A stretch of 64,000 nucleotides of DNA from Eggerthella sp. CAG:298 (GTDB lineage: Bacteria > Actinomycetota > Coriobacteriia > Coriobacteriales > Eggerthellaceae). The stretch lies in the NCBI GenBank assembly GCA_000435675.1, contig FR895150.1:125964-189963 (forward strand), in the 5' to 3' direction. Position numbers and translations under genes: made by a program. Shown here piece by piece: positions 52,486 to 61,884 of this stretch. How positions within the stretch are numbered: position 1 is the stretch's first letter; each line of letters opens with the position of its first letter. Below the pieces are notes generated by a model. It made no database searches. It was not told the DNA's origin and worked only from the letters and a program-made list of their open reading frames with translations.

Positions 52486-52784
52486 AAGCAGGTACGTGCC
52501 CCAGTGTGGCAGGCAGGACCTGCGGGATTCACGAGCGCGAGCAGCGTGTCCTCGTCGCAATCGTAGCGCAGATCGACCAGCTCTTGCGTGTTGCCAGACT
52601 CTTCGCCCTTGTGCCAGAACTTGTTGCGCGAACGCGACCAGAACCAGGTGGTCTTCTCTTCGAGGGTTCGGCGGACAGCCTCTTCATTCATCCAGGCCAT
52701 CATGAGCACCTCGTGAGTGTTCGCATCTTGTACGATGCAGGGGATGAGACCGGCTTCGTTGTAAGTAAGATCTGCCAAATTCAT
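52464..52784 (-). CDS. hisI: Phosphoribosyl-AMP cyclohydrolase
   Basis: 106-residue zinc enzyme that opens the purine ring of PR-AMP in histidine synthesis. Visible are [39 protein letters not shown], the [15 protein letters not shown] metal motif and [13 protein letters not shown] with the zinc Cys and His. GGAAGGA lies upstream of the ATG at 52784. It is far from the his operon, and hisE (PR-ATP pyrophosphatase), which many bacteria fuse to it, is not attached. It overlaps the end of the ABC ATPase frame by 22 bp, end to end. Confidence 0.95.
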   Translation of the reverse strand: MNLADLTYNEAGLIPCIVQDANTHEVLMMAWMNEEAVRRTLEEKTTWFWSRSRNKFWHKGEESGNTQELVDLRYDCDEDTLLALVNPAGPACHTGARTCFYRSFLK

Positions 52785-53046
52785 GGTGGGTTCCTTCCGG
52801 AAGAGGGGGGGAAGCGAATGAAGTAGGCTCATTGTAACAAAAGCGAGTGAGCAGCTTTCGCGAGCGATCCTTGCGTACATTCCTGGAAGCAGAGACTTGT
52901 TTGGCGCTCGTGTTTTCCTGGGAGCGGAAGGGGAGCGCGCTTCGAGCAAATTCGCCGATGAACCACATCGCTTGCCGCGAACATGCGCTATACTCTTCTA
53001 CACCAAATGCGATGACGAAGACAGCACATTTCGGCTGCATCGTTTT
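52785..53046. other. Intergenic region between hisI and the pheS T-box (no gene seen)
   Basis: About 260 bp between divergent units. It must hold the hisI promoter and the pheST promoter. No convincing coding sequence; frames that cross it are short and lack ribosome sites. Confidence 0.4.
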
Positions 53047-53296
53047 CAGAGAGGGCTCGTTGCTGAAAGAGCCTAGCGATGTGAGATGTGATTCCCTTCA
53101 CCAGCAGTGTTGCCGAACGGGTCAAATGCTCAAATGAGCAGGCCTTCAGTAAGCTTCATCGGGTGCTCCCGTTACAGAGCAGATATGAGTGATCTTCGCT
53201 CGCTGTTCACAAAACGCAGCGCGAAGGTAACCAGGGTGGTACCGCGAGAGTTCTTCTCGTCCTTGGATAGGGCAAAGAGGAGAGCTCTTTTTCTTT
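53047..53296 (+). ncRNA. T-box leader (tRNA-Phe responsive) of pheST
   Basis: The conserved T-box AGGGTGGTACCGCG is at 53233-53246 and is followed by a terminator hairpin (AGAGTTCTTCTC at 53247-53258 against GAGGAGAGCTCT at 53277-53288) and a T-run. Upstream, CAGAGAGGGCTC-GTTGCTGAAA-GAGCC (53047-53070) is typical of stem I. TTC at 53097-53099 (CCCTTCACC) is the likely Phe specifier. Uncharged tRNA-Phe would pair with the T-box, prevent the terminator and raise pheST expression. Confidence 0.88.
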
Positions 53297-53356
53297 GCTC
53301 AAAAGAAGGTGAACAGAAGCCGCACGGGCTTTTCGAGTATGGAGAAAGGCAATCGT

Positions 53357-54418
53357 ATGTCAGTCATTGATGAAGTTCAGGCGTTGCAAGCCGCAACACT
53401 TGCCGAGATCGATCAGGCAGCTACGAGCGATGCGCTCGAGGCGATCCGCATCAAGGTAGTGGGAAAATCGGGTAGCTTGACCGGCTATCTGCGTTCGATG
53501 GGACAAGTTGCTCCTGAAGAGCGCGCGCAGGTGGGCAAGACCGTGAACGCCGCGCGCAACGAGGTCGAAGGTGCGCTCGAGGCGAAGAAGAAGGCGCTTG
53601 CCAGCGCGGAACTCGCTGCTCGCATGGAGGCTGATGCGATCGACATCACGCTTCCTGGCCGCGTGCAGCAGATGGGCACACGCCATTTGATCAACCGCAT
53701 TACCGATGAGATCGCCGAGGTGTTCCTTGGCATCGGTTACTCGGTGGCAACTGGTCCTGAGGTCGAGACCGACTACTACAACTTCGAAGCGCTGAATGCC
53801 CCTGCTGATCATCCTTCGCGCAGCATGCAAGACACCTTCTACGTGCGCGACCTTTCGGGCGATACCACGAATGTGAAGGGCGAATCTGACGTGCTTCTGC
53901 GAACGCAAACTTCTGGCGTTCAGGTGCATGCTATGGAGGATCAGGAGTTGCCCATCTACATCATCGCGCCGGGCAAGGTGTATCGCCGCGATGTGGCGGA
54001 TCCTTCGCACCTTCCGCAGTTCAACCAGATCGAAGGGCTCGTGGTCGATAAGGGCATCACGTTCGGCGATCTGAAGGGTACGCTCGATTATTTCTGCAAG
54101 CAGATGTTCGGCGAAGAACGCAAGACGCGTTTCCGCGCTCACTATTTTCCGTTCACGGAGCCTTCGGCTGAAGTGGACGTGAGCTGCGGCATTTGTCACG
54201 GTGAAGGTTGCCGCTTCTGCAAGGGAACGGGATGGCTCGAGATCTTGGGCTGCGGCATGGTTGATCCGAACGTGCTGCGCTATTCGGGCATCGATCCTGA
54301 AGTCTATTCGGGCTTCGCCTTCGGTGTAGGTGTCGAGCGCGTGGCATGCCTCAAATATAACGTTCCCGACTTGAGGATGTTGCTTGAGGGCGATATGCGT
54401 TTTTTGAGGCAGTTCTAA
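53357..54418 (+). CDS. pheS: Phenylalanine-tRNA ligase alpha subunit
   Basis: 353-residue class II synthetase subunit. An N-terminal coiled-coil (AQVGKTVNAARNEVEGALEAKKKALASAELAAR) is followed by the catalytic core: GTRHLINRITDEIAEVFLGIGY (motif 1), TQTSGVQVHAM, GKVYRRDVADPSHLPQFNQIEG (motif 2), SGFAFGVGVERVACLKYNVPDLRML (motif 3). The start ATG at 53357 follows AGAAAGG. It is controlled by the T-box upstream and pairs with pheT. Confidence 0.96.
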   Translation: MSVIDEVQALQAATLAEIDQAATSDALEAIRIKVVGKSGSLTGYLRSMGQVAPEERAQVGKTVNAARNEVEGALEAKKKALASAELAARMEADAIDITLPGRVQQMGTRHLINRITDEIAEVFLGIGYSVATGPEVETDYYNFEALNAPADHPSRSMQDTFYVRDLSGDTTNVKGESDVLLRTQTSGVQVHAMEDQELPIYIIAPGKVYRRDVADPSHLPQFNQIEGLVVDKGITFGDLKGTLDYFCKQMFGEERKTRFRAHYFPFTEPSAEVDVSCGICHGEGCRFCKGTGWLEILGCGMVDPNVLRYSGIDPEVYSGFAFGVGVERVACLKYNVPDLRMLLEGDMRFLRQF

Positions 54419-54629
54419 GAACTGCGTTGACGCTGCGGTTTCGTCTCGCACATATGCTCGCCGCTTTTGCGCTTACCCTCACGTACGAAGTACGCTCGGC
54501 CGCGCAACACGGCGATCATACACACGAGACGAACCCTCGCTGGCCTTACTAATTTAGGGAGTTTGAAATAATAAAAAATTCGCTTTAGATCGAACAAGCG
54601 ATAATGGTCAAGATAAAGGTTTAAAAACG

Positions 54630-57131
54630 ATGAAAGTTTCTTTGAAATGGTTAAGTGAATATGTTGAGATACCTGCTGATCTGAAGGCGTTTTGCGATCG
54701 TCTGGACCTGACCGGCACGGGCGTTGAAGGTGTCGAGATCGCTGGCGCCACCTACGATAAGGTGGTCGTGGGCCAGATCATCGAAAAGAAAGCGCATCCC
54801 GATTCGGATCATATGTGGATCTGTCAGGTGAGCGTGGGCGAGAACAATCTCGGACAAGATGGCAAGCCTGAACCGCTCCAGATCGTATGCGGCGCGCAGA
54901 ACTTCAACGAAGGCGACAAGATCCCCGTGGCGCTGGTAGGCGCTGAGTTCGGCGATTTCAAGATCAAGAAATCCAAGCTACGTGGCGTGGTGAGCAACGG
55001 CATGAATTGCTCCGAGCGCGAGCTGGGGCTCGGTTCCGATCACGATGGCATCATGATCTTGCCTGCCGATGCGCCGGTAGGCGAGCCCTTCGCGGATTAT
55101 ATGAAGCTCAACGACAAGATCCTCGATCTTGAAATCACGCCGAATCGCCCTGATTGCCTTTCCATGAAGGGCATGGCGCGCGAGGTGGGGGCCATGTATG
55201 AGCGCGACTTTACCGATCCGCTCGATGATCCGATCTTCAACTTGGGCGAAAACCAAGACCTTGAGCCGACTGCGGATTCGGTCGAGGTGACCATATCGGA
55301 TCCCGCACGTTGCGATCGCTATACTGCACGCGTGATCGAGAACGTGAAAGTGGGTCCAAGCCCCGATTGGTTGGCGCAGCGCGTTACTGCAGCGGGCGCT
55401 CGTTCGATCAACAACATCGTTGATGCGACGAACTATATCTTGTTCCTGCTCGGTCAACCGCTCCATGCCTTCGACTATGACAAGCTAGCGAACAAGGATG
55501 GCAAGGTCCACATCATCGTGCGTCCTGCTGAAGACGGCGAGAAGTTCACCACGCTCGATGGGGAAGAGCGCACGCTCACGTCTGATATGAGCGTGATCGC
55601 TACGCCTACGGAGGCTGTTGCGCTGGCAGGCGTGATGGGCGGCCTCGATTCCGAGGTGACCGACGAAACGACCACGATCTTGCTCGAAGCAGCTACGTTC
55701 AGCAGCGGTCACACCAGCCGCACGAGCCGCAACTTGGGTCTTATCAGCGAGGCCTCGCTGCGCTATGAACGCGGCGTAGACGACAATCCGATCGGTGCGT
55801 TCTCTGATGCATCGGCTGCGCTCATCGCGGCGGTATCGGGCGGCACCGTACGCCCGGGCATCGTGGATGTGTGGGAGCAGAAGACCGAGCCTATCATGCT
55901 CGATTTCCGCATTCCGCGTTTCAACGCCATGATGGGTGCCGAGATCGATCGCGACTATATCATCTCGACGCTCACGCGCTTGGGTTGTGCGGTAACGGTG
56001 GCCGATAAAGCTGAATCTGCGGCGGCATCATGTGCTGAAGGCGAGCTGCTCCATGTGCTCGCGCCCACGTTCCGCCCCGACCTTGAACGCGAGATCGACC
56101 TCTATGAAGAGGTGCTGCGCCTCTACGGCATGGACCGCATCGAACCGACGCTGCCAGGTGGTGCTGGCCGCATTGGCAAGCGCACGGTGGCTGAGCAGAA
56201 GATCCAGAAGATCAACGATACGCTGCGCGCGGCGGGGCTCAATGAGACCGTAACGTATTCGTTCGCTGAACCGGGCGATCTCGATAAGCTGCGCATGGAT
56301 AAAGAAGGGTCGGGTATGCCGGTTGAGCTGCTCAATCCGCTCAATGCAGAACAGTCCATCATGCGCCAATCCATCATTCCAGGGTTGTTGCATTCTCTTG
56401 CGTACAACCAGAATCACGGCGTGAAGAATGTTCAGCTCTATGAAACAGGACGCGTGTTCTTCGCGGCAGAGGGCAAGAAGAAGCCCAAGGAGAAAGAGCG
56501 TGTTGCAGCAGTGCTCGCCGGCGCGATGGGCGATCCTGCTTGGAACAACACACCGGCCGCATTCGATTTCTTCGATGGCAAGGGCATCATCGAAAGCCTT
56601 TTGCATGAGCTCGCTACGCCCAAAGTGCGCTTCAAAGCGCTTTCTGCTGAAGAGGCTCCGCACCTGCAGCCAGGACGTGCTGCACAGGTGCTTTCAGGCG
56701 GCACGGTACTCGGTTGGGTCGGCGAGATCCATCCGCTTGCAGCTGATGCTTTCGAAGCTACTGCGCCTGTTGTTGCATTCGAGCTCGATCTTGATGCGCT
56801 CGTGAAAACGAGTCAGCCCGCGCGCGACTACGTGGATGTGCCGCTGTTCCCGGCAGTCACGATGGATATCGCGCTCGTGGTTGATGAAGACGTGACCAAC
56901 GAAAAGCTCATGCAGGTCATGCGTTCTGCAGGGGGCAAGCTGCTCTCGAGCATCCAGCTCTTCGATGTGTATCGCGATGAAGAGCGTTTGGGCGCAGGCA
57001 AGAAATCGATGGCCTACGCACTCGAATATCGCTCGCCCGACAAGACGCTTACTGCTGAAGAGGTCAATAAGCAGCATGAACGCCTGATCAAGAAGACTTG
57101 CGGAGCAACAGGTGCCGAGGTTCGCGGGTAG
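54630..57131 (+). CDS. pheT: Phenylalanine-tRNA ligase beta subunit
   Basis: 833 residues with the full bacterial layout: MKVSLKWLSEYVEIP, the EMAP-like tRNA-binding domain (VVVGQIIEKKAHPDSDHMWICQV), the B3/B4 editing domain (LEITPNRPDCLSMKGMAREV), B5 (RIPRFNAMMGAEIDRDYIISTLTRLGC) and the C-terminal anticodon-binding FDX-ACB (PLFPAVTMDIALVVDEDVTNEKLMQVM...). It lies 211 bp after pheS, a longer gap than usual; no separate promoter is obvious. Confidence 0.96.
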   Translation: MKVSLKWLSEYVEIPADLKAFCDRLDLTGTGVEGVEIAGATYDKVVVGQIIEKKAHPDSDHMWICQVSVGENNLGQDGKPEPLQIVCGAQNFNEGDKIPVALVGAEFGDFKIKKSKLRGVVSNGMNCSERELGLGSDHDGIMILPADAPVGEPFADYMKLNDKILDLEITPNRPDCLSMKGMAREVGAMYERDFTDPLDDPIFNLGENQDLEPTADSVEVTISDPARCDRYTARVIENVKVGPSPDWLAQRVTAAGARSINNIVDATNYILFLLGQPLHAFDYDKLANKDGKVHIIVRPAEDGEKFTTLDGEERTLTSDMSVIATPTEAVALAGVMGGLDSEVTDETTTILLEAATFSSGHTSRTSRNLGLISEASLRYERGVDDNPIGAFSDASAALIAAVSGGTVRPGIVDVWEQKTEPIMLDFRIPRFNAMMGAEIDRDYIISTLTRLGCAVTVADKAESAAASCAEGELLHVLAPTFRPDLEREIDLYEEVLRLYGMDRIEPTLPGGAGRIGKRTVAEQKIQKINDTLRAAGLNETVTYSFAEPGDLDKLRMDKEGSGMPVELLNPLNAEQSIMRQSIIPGLLHSLAYNQNHGVKNVQLYETGRVFFAAEGKKKPKEKERVAAVLAGAMGDPAWNNTPAAFDFFDGKGIIESLLHELATPKVRFKALSAEEAPHLQPGRAAQVLSGGTVLGWVGEIHPLAADAFEATAPVVAFELDLDALVKTSQPARDYVDVPLFPAVTMDIALVVDEDVTNEKLMQVMRSAGGKLLSSIQLFDVYRDEERLGAGKKSMAYALEYRSPDKTLTAEEVNKQHERLIKKTCGATGAEVRG

Positions 57132-57176
57132 CGAATATCCTGTGCGCATTGGAAAGCCTATTTGAGTCACAGCGAA

Positions 57177-57207
57177 GAGAACGATCGAGTGCGTGTCGAT
57201 CGTTCTT
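57177..57207 (+). terminator. Hairpin after pheT
   Basis: AGAACGATCGA and TCGATCGTTCT form a perfect 11-bp stem around a seven-base loop, 50 bp past pheT. The T-run is short, but position and strength suggest the end of the pheST unit. Confidence 0.65.
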
Positions 57208-57231
57208 TGCTTGATGCGAGAGAGGAAGCTT

Positions 57232-57693
57232 GTGGGGAAACTGCTCTCATTCGATCCCAAAAAGTATTCGCCCTGGCAACGGCGTACCTTCTATTGCTGC
57301 GCATTCATGTTCGTGCTCTCGGTGGTTCTTGCTACGGTTGGCGTGGTCTTCGTGGTGCTCGCGGAATTCTTCGGCATCAAGTCGATCGATCTGATGCCTG
57401 GCGTGGTGCTCGGTGGAGAGACGCTGGTCGCAGGGATCGTGGGCATCGTTGTGGCGTTGTCGGGGATCATCGGCGCGAAGGACCCCCGCAAGATCACGCT
57501 ATTCTTCTGGATCGTAACGCTTTACGGCTTGCTCGAACTTTGGGACCTTGCCAGCAAGATCTCGCAAGGGCAGGTAAACCCAGCAGCTATCATCACGCTG
57601 GTGATCGTTATGTTCTTGGTGGCTTGTGCCTGGAATGTGCGTGGCCAGACGGGTTATTTCGACAATCACCCTCATCCCGGCGATCCCGAGTAG
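57232..57693 (+). CDS. Hypothetical four-helix membrane protein
   Basis: 153 residues, started at a GTG (57232) with GAGGAA upstream; an earlier ATG lies in the pheT terminator. Segments: FYCCAFMFVLSVVLATVGVVFVVLAEF, GETLVAGIVGIVVALSGIIGA, ITLFFWIVTLYGLLELWDLA, AAIITLVIVMFLVACAW. The ends are polar (SFDPKKYSPWQRR, DNHPHPGDPE). I do not recognise a family; a small conserved membrane protein is the best description. Confidence 0.65.
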   Translation: MGKLLSFDPKKYSPWQRRTFYCCAFMFVLSVVLATVGVVFVVLAEFFGIKSIDLMPGVVLGGETLVAGIVGIVVALSGIIGAKDPRKITLFFWIVTLYGLLELWDLASKISQGQVNPAAIITLVIVMFLVACAWNVRGQTGYFDNHPHPGDPE

Positions 57694-57752
57694 CCTCTAA
57701 GCCAGTCCCTCTGTTTGTTTAGGCACAACAGATATTGCTGGTTACTGGTCGA

Positions 57753-58124
57753 TCAACCGACAAAGAAGCTCACCAGCGCGAAGCCGAGCGCTGCTGCGCC
57801 CAGTGTGCTCGCGTAGGTGATGGCGAGATAGGCGAAGCAGTATTTGTAGCGCTTGGTCGCAAAGAGGCTCACCGCTTCGAAGTTCATGGTGGCAAGCGTC
57901 GAGAAGCCGCCCAAAAAGCCCATCGTCAAGGTGAGATAGAGCACCTCGTTCAGTGCGAGCGGCATGACCATGCCTGCCGCAAAGCAGGCGATCAGATTCA
58001 CGATGAGGGTGGCAAACGGGAATTGCTCAGGCAGATGGCGCTTGAGCATGCGAGTCAAAAGTCCACGTGAAAGCGCGCCGATCGCACCACCGATTGCGAT
58101 TCCTATGAGTGCAAGAATGTTCAT
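57753..58124 (-). CDS. crcB: Fluoride channel protein CrcB/Fluc, subunit 2
   Basis: 123 residues, four membrane segments: IGIAIGGAIGALSRGLLTR, FATLIVNLIACFAAGMV, EVLYLTLTMGFLGGFSTLATMNFEAV and the last segment. The G-F-x-G-G-[FL]-[ST]-T motif and the N of LIVNL are conserved. It exports fluoride. Starts in an ATGA overlap with the previous crcB gene, and the pair probably forms a heterodimer. Confidence 0.92.
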   Translation of the reverse strand: MNILALIGIAIGGAIGALSRGLLTRMLKRHLPEQFPFATLIVNLIACFAAGMVMPLALNEVLYLTLTMGFLGGFSTLATMNFEAVSLFATKRYKYCFAYLAITYASTLGAAALGFALVSFFVG

Positions 58125-58675
58125 GAGCGCCTCTCTTCAGGGGCATCGCTGGTGTTTTCGCTCTTAGCACGTTGCATCTCAAGACGATGTTCGATGCGTC
58201 TGCGCTGGATGCGTTTGAGTCGGCGATAGGCAAGCAGGGAACAGGTAGCCCAGCCAGCAAGCGAGGCAATGAAGGTGCCGAAAACAGTCGCGGATACGTA
58301 GAGCGCGAACAGGAGGTATTCGCCAGCTTGCAAGAGTGCAAGGTTCTCGGTGCAGAACGCAGAGAGCGTGGTGAAGGCACCAACTAATCCAACGCCGATG
58401 CCGCGTGCGATAGGGTGCGGTATGTGTACGCGTCTGTCGAACCACTGATAGACGATATAGATGATGTAGCATCCCACAAGGTTGATGAGCAGCGTTGCCC
58501 ACGGAAAGCCTTGAGTCGGGATGATGAGCTCGATCAGGTAACGGAGCGTCGCGCCGATCGCCCCCATCAGAAGGACGGTCGCATAGAGAAACGCGGGCGT
58601 TGCCATGACCTGCTGGCGCGTGGGGGTCGCGTGCTGGGCTTGAGTTCCTTGGGGCTGTTCGTGCGGGGAAGACAT
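58121..58675 (-). CDS. crcB: Fluoride channel protein CrcB/Fluc, subunit 1 (with extended ends)
   Basis: 184 residues, longer than usual: a 25-residue polar N-terminus (SSPHEQPQGTQAQHATPTRQQ) and a charged C-terminal tail (RRLKRIQRRRIEHRLEMQRAKSENTSDAPEERRS) flank four membrane segments. GAIGATLRYLIE, FPWATLLINLVGCYI and GLVGAFTTLSAFCTENLAL are the Fluc motifs. I saw no fluoride riboswitch in the 220 bp upstream. The two genes overlap by 4 bp. Confidence 0.9.
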   Translation of the reverse strand: MSSPHEQPQGTQAQHATPTRQQVMATPAFLYATVLLMGAIGATLRYLIELIIPTQGFPWATLLINLVGCYIIYIVYQWFDRRVHIPHPIARGIGVGLVGAFTTLSAFCTENLALLQAGEYLLFALYVSATVFGTFIASLAGWATCSLLAYRRLKRIQRRRIEHRLEMQRAKSENTSDAPEERRS

Positions 58676-58896
58676 GCGACCATTCTAGGCGAACGAATGC
58701 GCACTGCGGGCGACAAGTGGGGAACGATGCAGAAAGACAGCTAACGTGTTTGTAGGTGCGTTATATGACAGCTCTATGTCGACAATGCGTTGGGAGCAAA
58801 AAGCCGTGCAAATTTACGCTACACTACTCGAACGAAAAGAAATCTCGCAAAAGGATCAGCAGAGATGATTCTGTTCTCCTCGTGAAAGGAAACGAT

Positions 58897-59325
58897 ATGA
58901 GTAACGAAGGAAAAAAGGTACGCGTTAACTATATTGGTACGTTCGATGACGGTACGGTGTTCGACTCTTCGGTCGAGCGCGGCGAACCCTTGGAGTTCGC
59001 CTGCATGGCGGGCATGATGATCCCCGGCTTCGACGCAGCGGTGAACGAGATGGCTGTGGGTGAGACCAAGAAGGTCCATATTCCTGCAGCTGATGCTTAT
59101 GGCGAGCGCGACGAGCAGCTCGTGCAGCGCATTCCGAAGGAAAACGTGCCCGATGTTGACGATCTGCCTGTTGGACAGACCGTTTACATGCAGGCTCCTG
59201 GTGGACAGGCATTCCCAGTCAAGGTGGTCGAGATTACCGATGATGATGTGGTGTTCGACATGAACCACGAGATGGCAGGTAAGGATCTGAACTTCGAGAT
59301 CACTCTTGAAGAGATCGTGGACTAA
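58897..59325 (+). CDS. FKBP-type peptidyl-prolyl cis-trans isomerase (SlyD-like)
   Basis: 142 residues: KVRVNYIGTFDDGTVFDSSVERGEPLEFACMAGMMIPGFDAAVNEMAVGETKKVHIPAADAYGERDEQLVQRIPKENVPD is the SlyD-like FKBP with a short IF-type insert and GMMIPGFD / YGERDE motifs. There is no metal-binding His-rich tail. Start ATG at 58897 (AAAGGAA); an upstream extension to 58756 lacks a site. Folding helper in the cytosol. Confidence 0.92.
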   Translation: MSNEGKKVRVNYIGTFDDGTVFDSSVERGEPLEFACMAGMMIPGFDAAVNEMAVGETKKVHIPAADAYGERDEQLVQRIPKENVPDVDDLPVGQTVYMQAPGGQAFPVKVVEITDDDVVFDMNHEMAGKDLNFEITLEEIVD

Positions 59326-59370
59326 TCGCTGCTTTTTAGCCCGTTCACAAAACGAATAGAATTAAAGATG

Positions 59371-59394
59371 TACCCCTCTTCCCGAAGAGGGGTA
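59371..59394. terminator. G+C-rich hairpin between the FKBP gene and argC
   Basis: TACCCCTCTT pairs with AAGAGGGGTA around a CCCG loop, followed by TCATTTA. It is a likely terminator for the FKBP gene or the beginning of the arg control region. Confidence 0.55.
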
Positions 59395-59442
59395 TCATTT
59401 ATCCACTGAATTTGTATACTTCGCGCGGAGAAAGGAATGGCC

Positions 59443-60507
59443 ATGGGACTAGTTGCCGGTATCATCGGTGCTGCTGGATATGCAGGAGCTGAACTGGTGC
59501 GCATCCTTTCTCGCCATCCTGAATTCGATCTGCGCGTGATCACGTCTTCAACCGATGAAGGGCTGCCTATCTCGGAACTCTATCCTGCGTTTAAGGGCGT
59601 GTGCGATCTTGAATTCGAGGCGCACAACACCACCTCTCTTGCCGATTGTGATGTGGTCTTCATGGCAACACCGCACACGGCAGCCATGACGCTCGTGCCT
59701 GATCTTTTGGCGGCAGATGTTTCGGTCTTCGACCTTTCGGCTGATTTTCGCCTGAAGGATCCTGTCGTTTTCGAACAGTGGTACAAGACGCCGCACACGG
59801 CGGTCGATCTGCTGGAGCAGGCATTCTTCGGTCTGCCCGAGATCACGGAAGCAGAATTGCTCGAAGCGCGCGACCTGCACGCTCATCACCATCCCACCCT
59901 GGTAGCCTGCGCGGGTTGCTATCCTACGGCCACTTCGCTCGCTGCATGGCCGGCCGTTGCGCTTTCGGAAGGCGTTGTGGTGGTCGATGCGATCTCTGGC
60001 GTAACCGGCGCTGGTCGCAGCGCGAATGCGCGCACGCATTTTTGCAACGCGAACGATAACTTCGAAGCGTACGGCGTCGCAAGCCATCGGCATACGCCTG
60101 AGATCGAGCAGATTTTAGGCATTGAAGGCCGCCTCGTGTTCACGCCGCATCTCGCTCCAGCGAATCGCGGCTTGCTCTCAACGGTCACGCTTCAGCTCAA
60201 CGAAGAAGCGCGCACCACGCAATCCCTTGAGTCGCTCCATGCGCTCTATGTTGAAACCTACGATCGACGACGATATCCCTTTGTTACGGTGCTTCCGCTC
60301 GGCCAGATGCCGCGCACCGCTTCTGTGGTAGGCACGAACAATGCTCAGATCGGCATTGCCTATCAAGAGGCGACCGGCTCACTCATTGCTGTGTGCGCGA
60401 TCGACAATCTCTGCAAAGGTGCAGCAGGTCAAGCGGTACAATGCGCCAACATCGTCTGTGGTTTCGATCAAACGACCGGCCTTCGTATGGAGGCGCTTCC
60501 GGTCTAA
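59443..60507 (+). CDS. argC: N-acetyl-gamma-glutamyl-phosphate reductase
   Basis: 354 residues. GIIGAAGYAGAELVRIL is the NADP-binding loop; the nucleophile is Cys159 in LVACAGCYPTA; later HRHTPEIEQIL and TPHLAPANRGLLSTV are family motifs. It makes N-acetylglutamate semialdehyde in arginine synthesis. The ATG at 59443 has the better-spaced AAAGGA; the ATG 6 bp before is too close. First gene of argC-argJ-argB-argD. Confidence 0.96.
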   Translation: MGLVAGIIGAAGYAGAELVRILSRHPEFDLRVITSSTDEGLPISELYPAFKGVCDLEFEAHNTTSLADCDVVFMATPHTAAMTLVPDLLAADVSVFDLSADFRLKDPVVFEQWYKTPHTAVDLLEQAFFGLPEITEAELLEARDLHAHHHPTLVACAGCYPTATSLAAWPAVALSEGVVVVDAISGVTGAGRSANARTHFCNANDNFEAYGVASHRHTPEIEQILGIEGRLVFTPHLAPANRGLLSTVTLQLNEEARTTQSLESLHALYVETYDRRRYPFVTVLPLGQMPRTASVVGTNNAQIGIAYQEATGSLIAVCAIDNLCKGAAGQAVQCANIVCGFDQTTGLRMEALPV

Positions 60508-60525
60508 GAATTTCAGTAAAGGGAT

Positions 60526-61815
60526 ATGGTTCTTCTTATGACTTTTCAAGCGAATAACGATAGTGATAAAGATTTGGCGTTCGACGTGGTCGAAGGCGGC
60601 GGCGTAACGAGTGCTTTAGGCTTTCGGGCGGGTGGCATCCATGCGGGTTTCCGCAAGAACCCCGGCAGGCTCGATATGGCCCTTGTTGAAGCCGATGAGC
60701 TCTGCCCAGCAGCAGCAACCTTCACGCAAAATGTGTTCTGCGCCGCGCCAGTAACGGTTTCCAAAGAGCATCTTGGCGGACAGAATTATGGTCTTGCTAA
60801 GGCGGTCATCGTCAATTCGGGTTGCGCGAACGCGGCAACGGGCAGCGTGGGCATCGCCGATGCCGAGCGCACCTGCCAGATCGTTGCCGATGTGGTTGGC
60901 TGCTGCGCCGATGAAGTGCTCGTTGCTTCAACCGGCGTGATCGGTCAGTTGCTCAACACAGCGCCATTCGAAACAGCCGTACCAAAGCTTCACAAGACCA
61001 TGACGCGTGAAACGGGAAGCGATGCTGCAAGCGCGATCATGACCACCGATACCTATTCCAAGGAGCGCGCGATCCGCTACGTGAGCCAGGATCCTGCGTT
61101 GGGAGGAGCCACGATCACCCTTGGCGGCATGGCGAAGGGCTCAGGCATGATCATGCCGAACATGGCTACCATGATCGCTGTGATCACCACCGATGCACCG
61201 CTTGTTCCCGAAGTGCTCCACAACGCACTCGTTCACAGTGTGAACCAGAGCTTCAACAAGGTCACGGTCGATTCCGATACTTCAACGAACGATACCTGCT
61301 TCTTGCTGGCAAGCGGCAAGGCAGCGCCAGATGCGCGCATCGCAGAAGGCTCGCTTGCTTACAAAGAATTCCAGGCTGCGCTCGATGCGCTCACGCAGAT
61401 ACTCGCTCGCGAGATGGCGCGTGATGGGGAAGGCGCGACCAAGCTCGTTACCGTGAAGATCACGGGCGCAGCGAACGATGAAGAGGCCGATCTCGCTGCC
61501 CGTACCGTGGCGAATTCGCCGCTCGTGAAGACCGCTGTTTTTGGTCACGATGCGAACTGGGGTCGTATCGCTGGCGCACTCGGACGCAGCGGAGCGCATT
61601 TCGAGCAGCAGAATGTTTCGATCGACATCATGGGAATTCCGGTGTGCCGCGATGGTCTTACCGTCGAGTTCAGCGAAGAAGAGGCGCTCAAACGCTTCGA
61701 AGAGCCCGAGATCGTGCTCGAAGCGGATTTGGGAGCCGGCACGAGTTCCACCACCATCTGGACGTGCGATTTCTCCTATGATTATGTGCGCATCAACGGT
61801 GATTACCGAACCTAA
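60526..61815 (+). CDS. argJ: Bifunctional ornithine acetyltransferase/N-acetylglutamate synthase
   Basis: 429 residues. The self-cleavage site is between Ala214 and Thr215 in [30 protein letters not shown] and STGVIGQLL are the substrate loops, and the C-terminal [19 protein letters not shown] and the final ICSY-like stretch are typical. It recycles the acetyl group between acetylornithine and glutamate. An ATG at 60526 is close to AAAGGG; an ATG at 60538 is an alternative. It is 18 bp after argC. Confidence 0.95.
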   Translation: MVLLMTFQANNDSDKDLAFDVVEGGGVTSALGFRAGGIHAGFRKNPGRLDMALVEADELCPAAATFTQNVFCAAPVTVSKEHLGGQNYGLAKAVIVNSGCANAATGSVGIADAERTCQIVADVVGCCADEVLVASTGVIGQLLNTAPFETAVPKLHKTMTRETGSDAASAIMTTDTYSKERAIRYVSQDPALGGATITLGGMAKGSGMIMPNMATMIAVITTDAPLVPEVLHNALVHSVNQSFNKVTVDSDTSTNDTCFLLASGKAAPDARIAEGSLAYKEFQAALDALTQILAREMARDGEGATKLVTVKITGAANDEEADLAARTVANSPLVKTAVFGHDANWGRIAGALGRSGAHFEQQNVSIDIMGIPVCRDGLTVEFSEEEALKRFEEPEIVLEADLGAGTSSTTIWTCDFSYDYVRINGDYRT

Positions 61816-61884
61816 GGCTGCCACCTGCCTCAAGTTGGCACTCATGAGTGTTTGATCGATTTACCAACTGTTGGAGATACCAGT

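Noticed and set aside
53107..53370. An 87-codon frame upstream of pheS
   Set aside because: It lies over the T-box leader and terminator, which explain the sequence better.
53360..54451. A 363-codon frame on the minus strand
   Set aside because: Antisense to pheS, with shadow-like composition.
57162..57722. A 186-codon frame overlapping the membrane-protein gene in another frame
   Set aside because: The alternative frame has clear membrane segments and a start after the pheT terminator; this one has neither.
58676..58896. Fluoride riboswitch upstream of the crcB pair
   Set aside because: I looked on the minus strand for the conserved GGCGAT...CTGATG pattern and did not find it.
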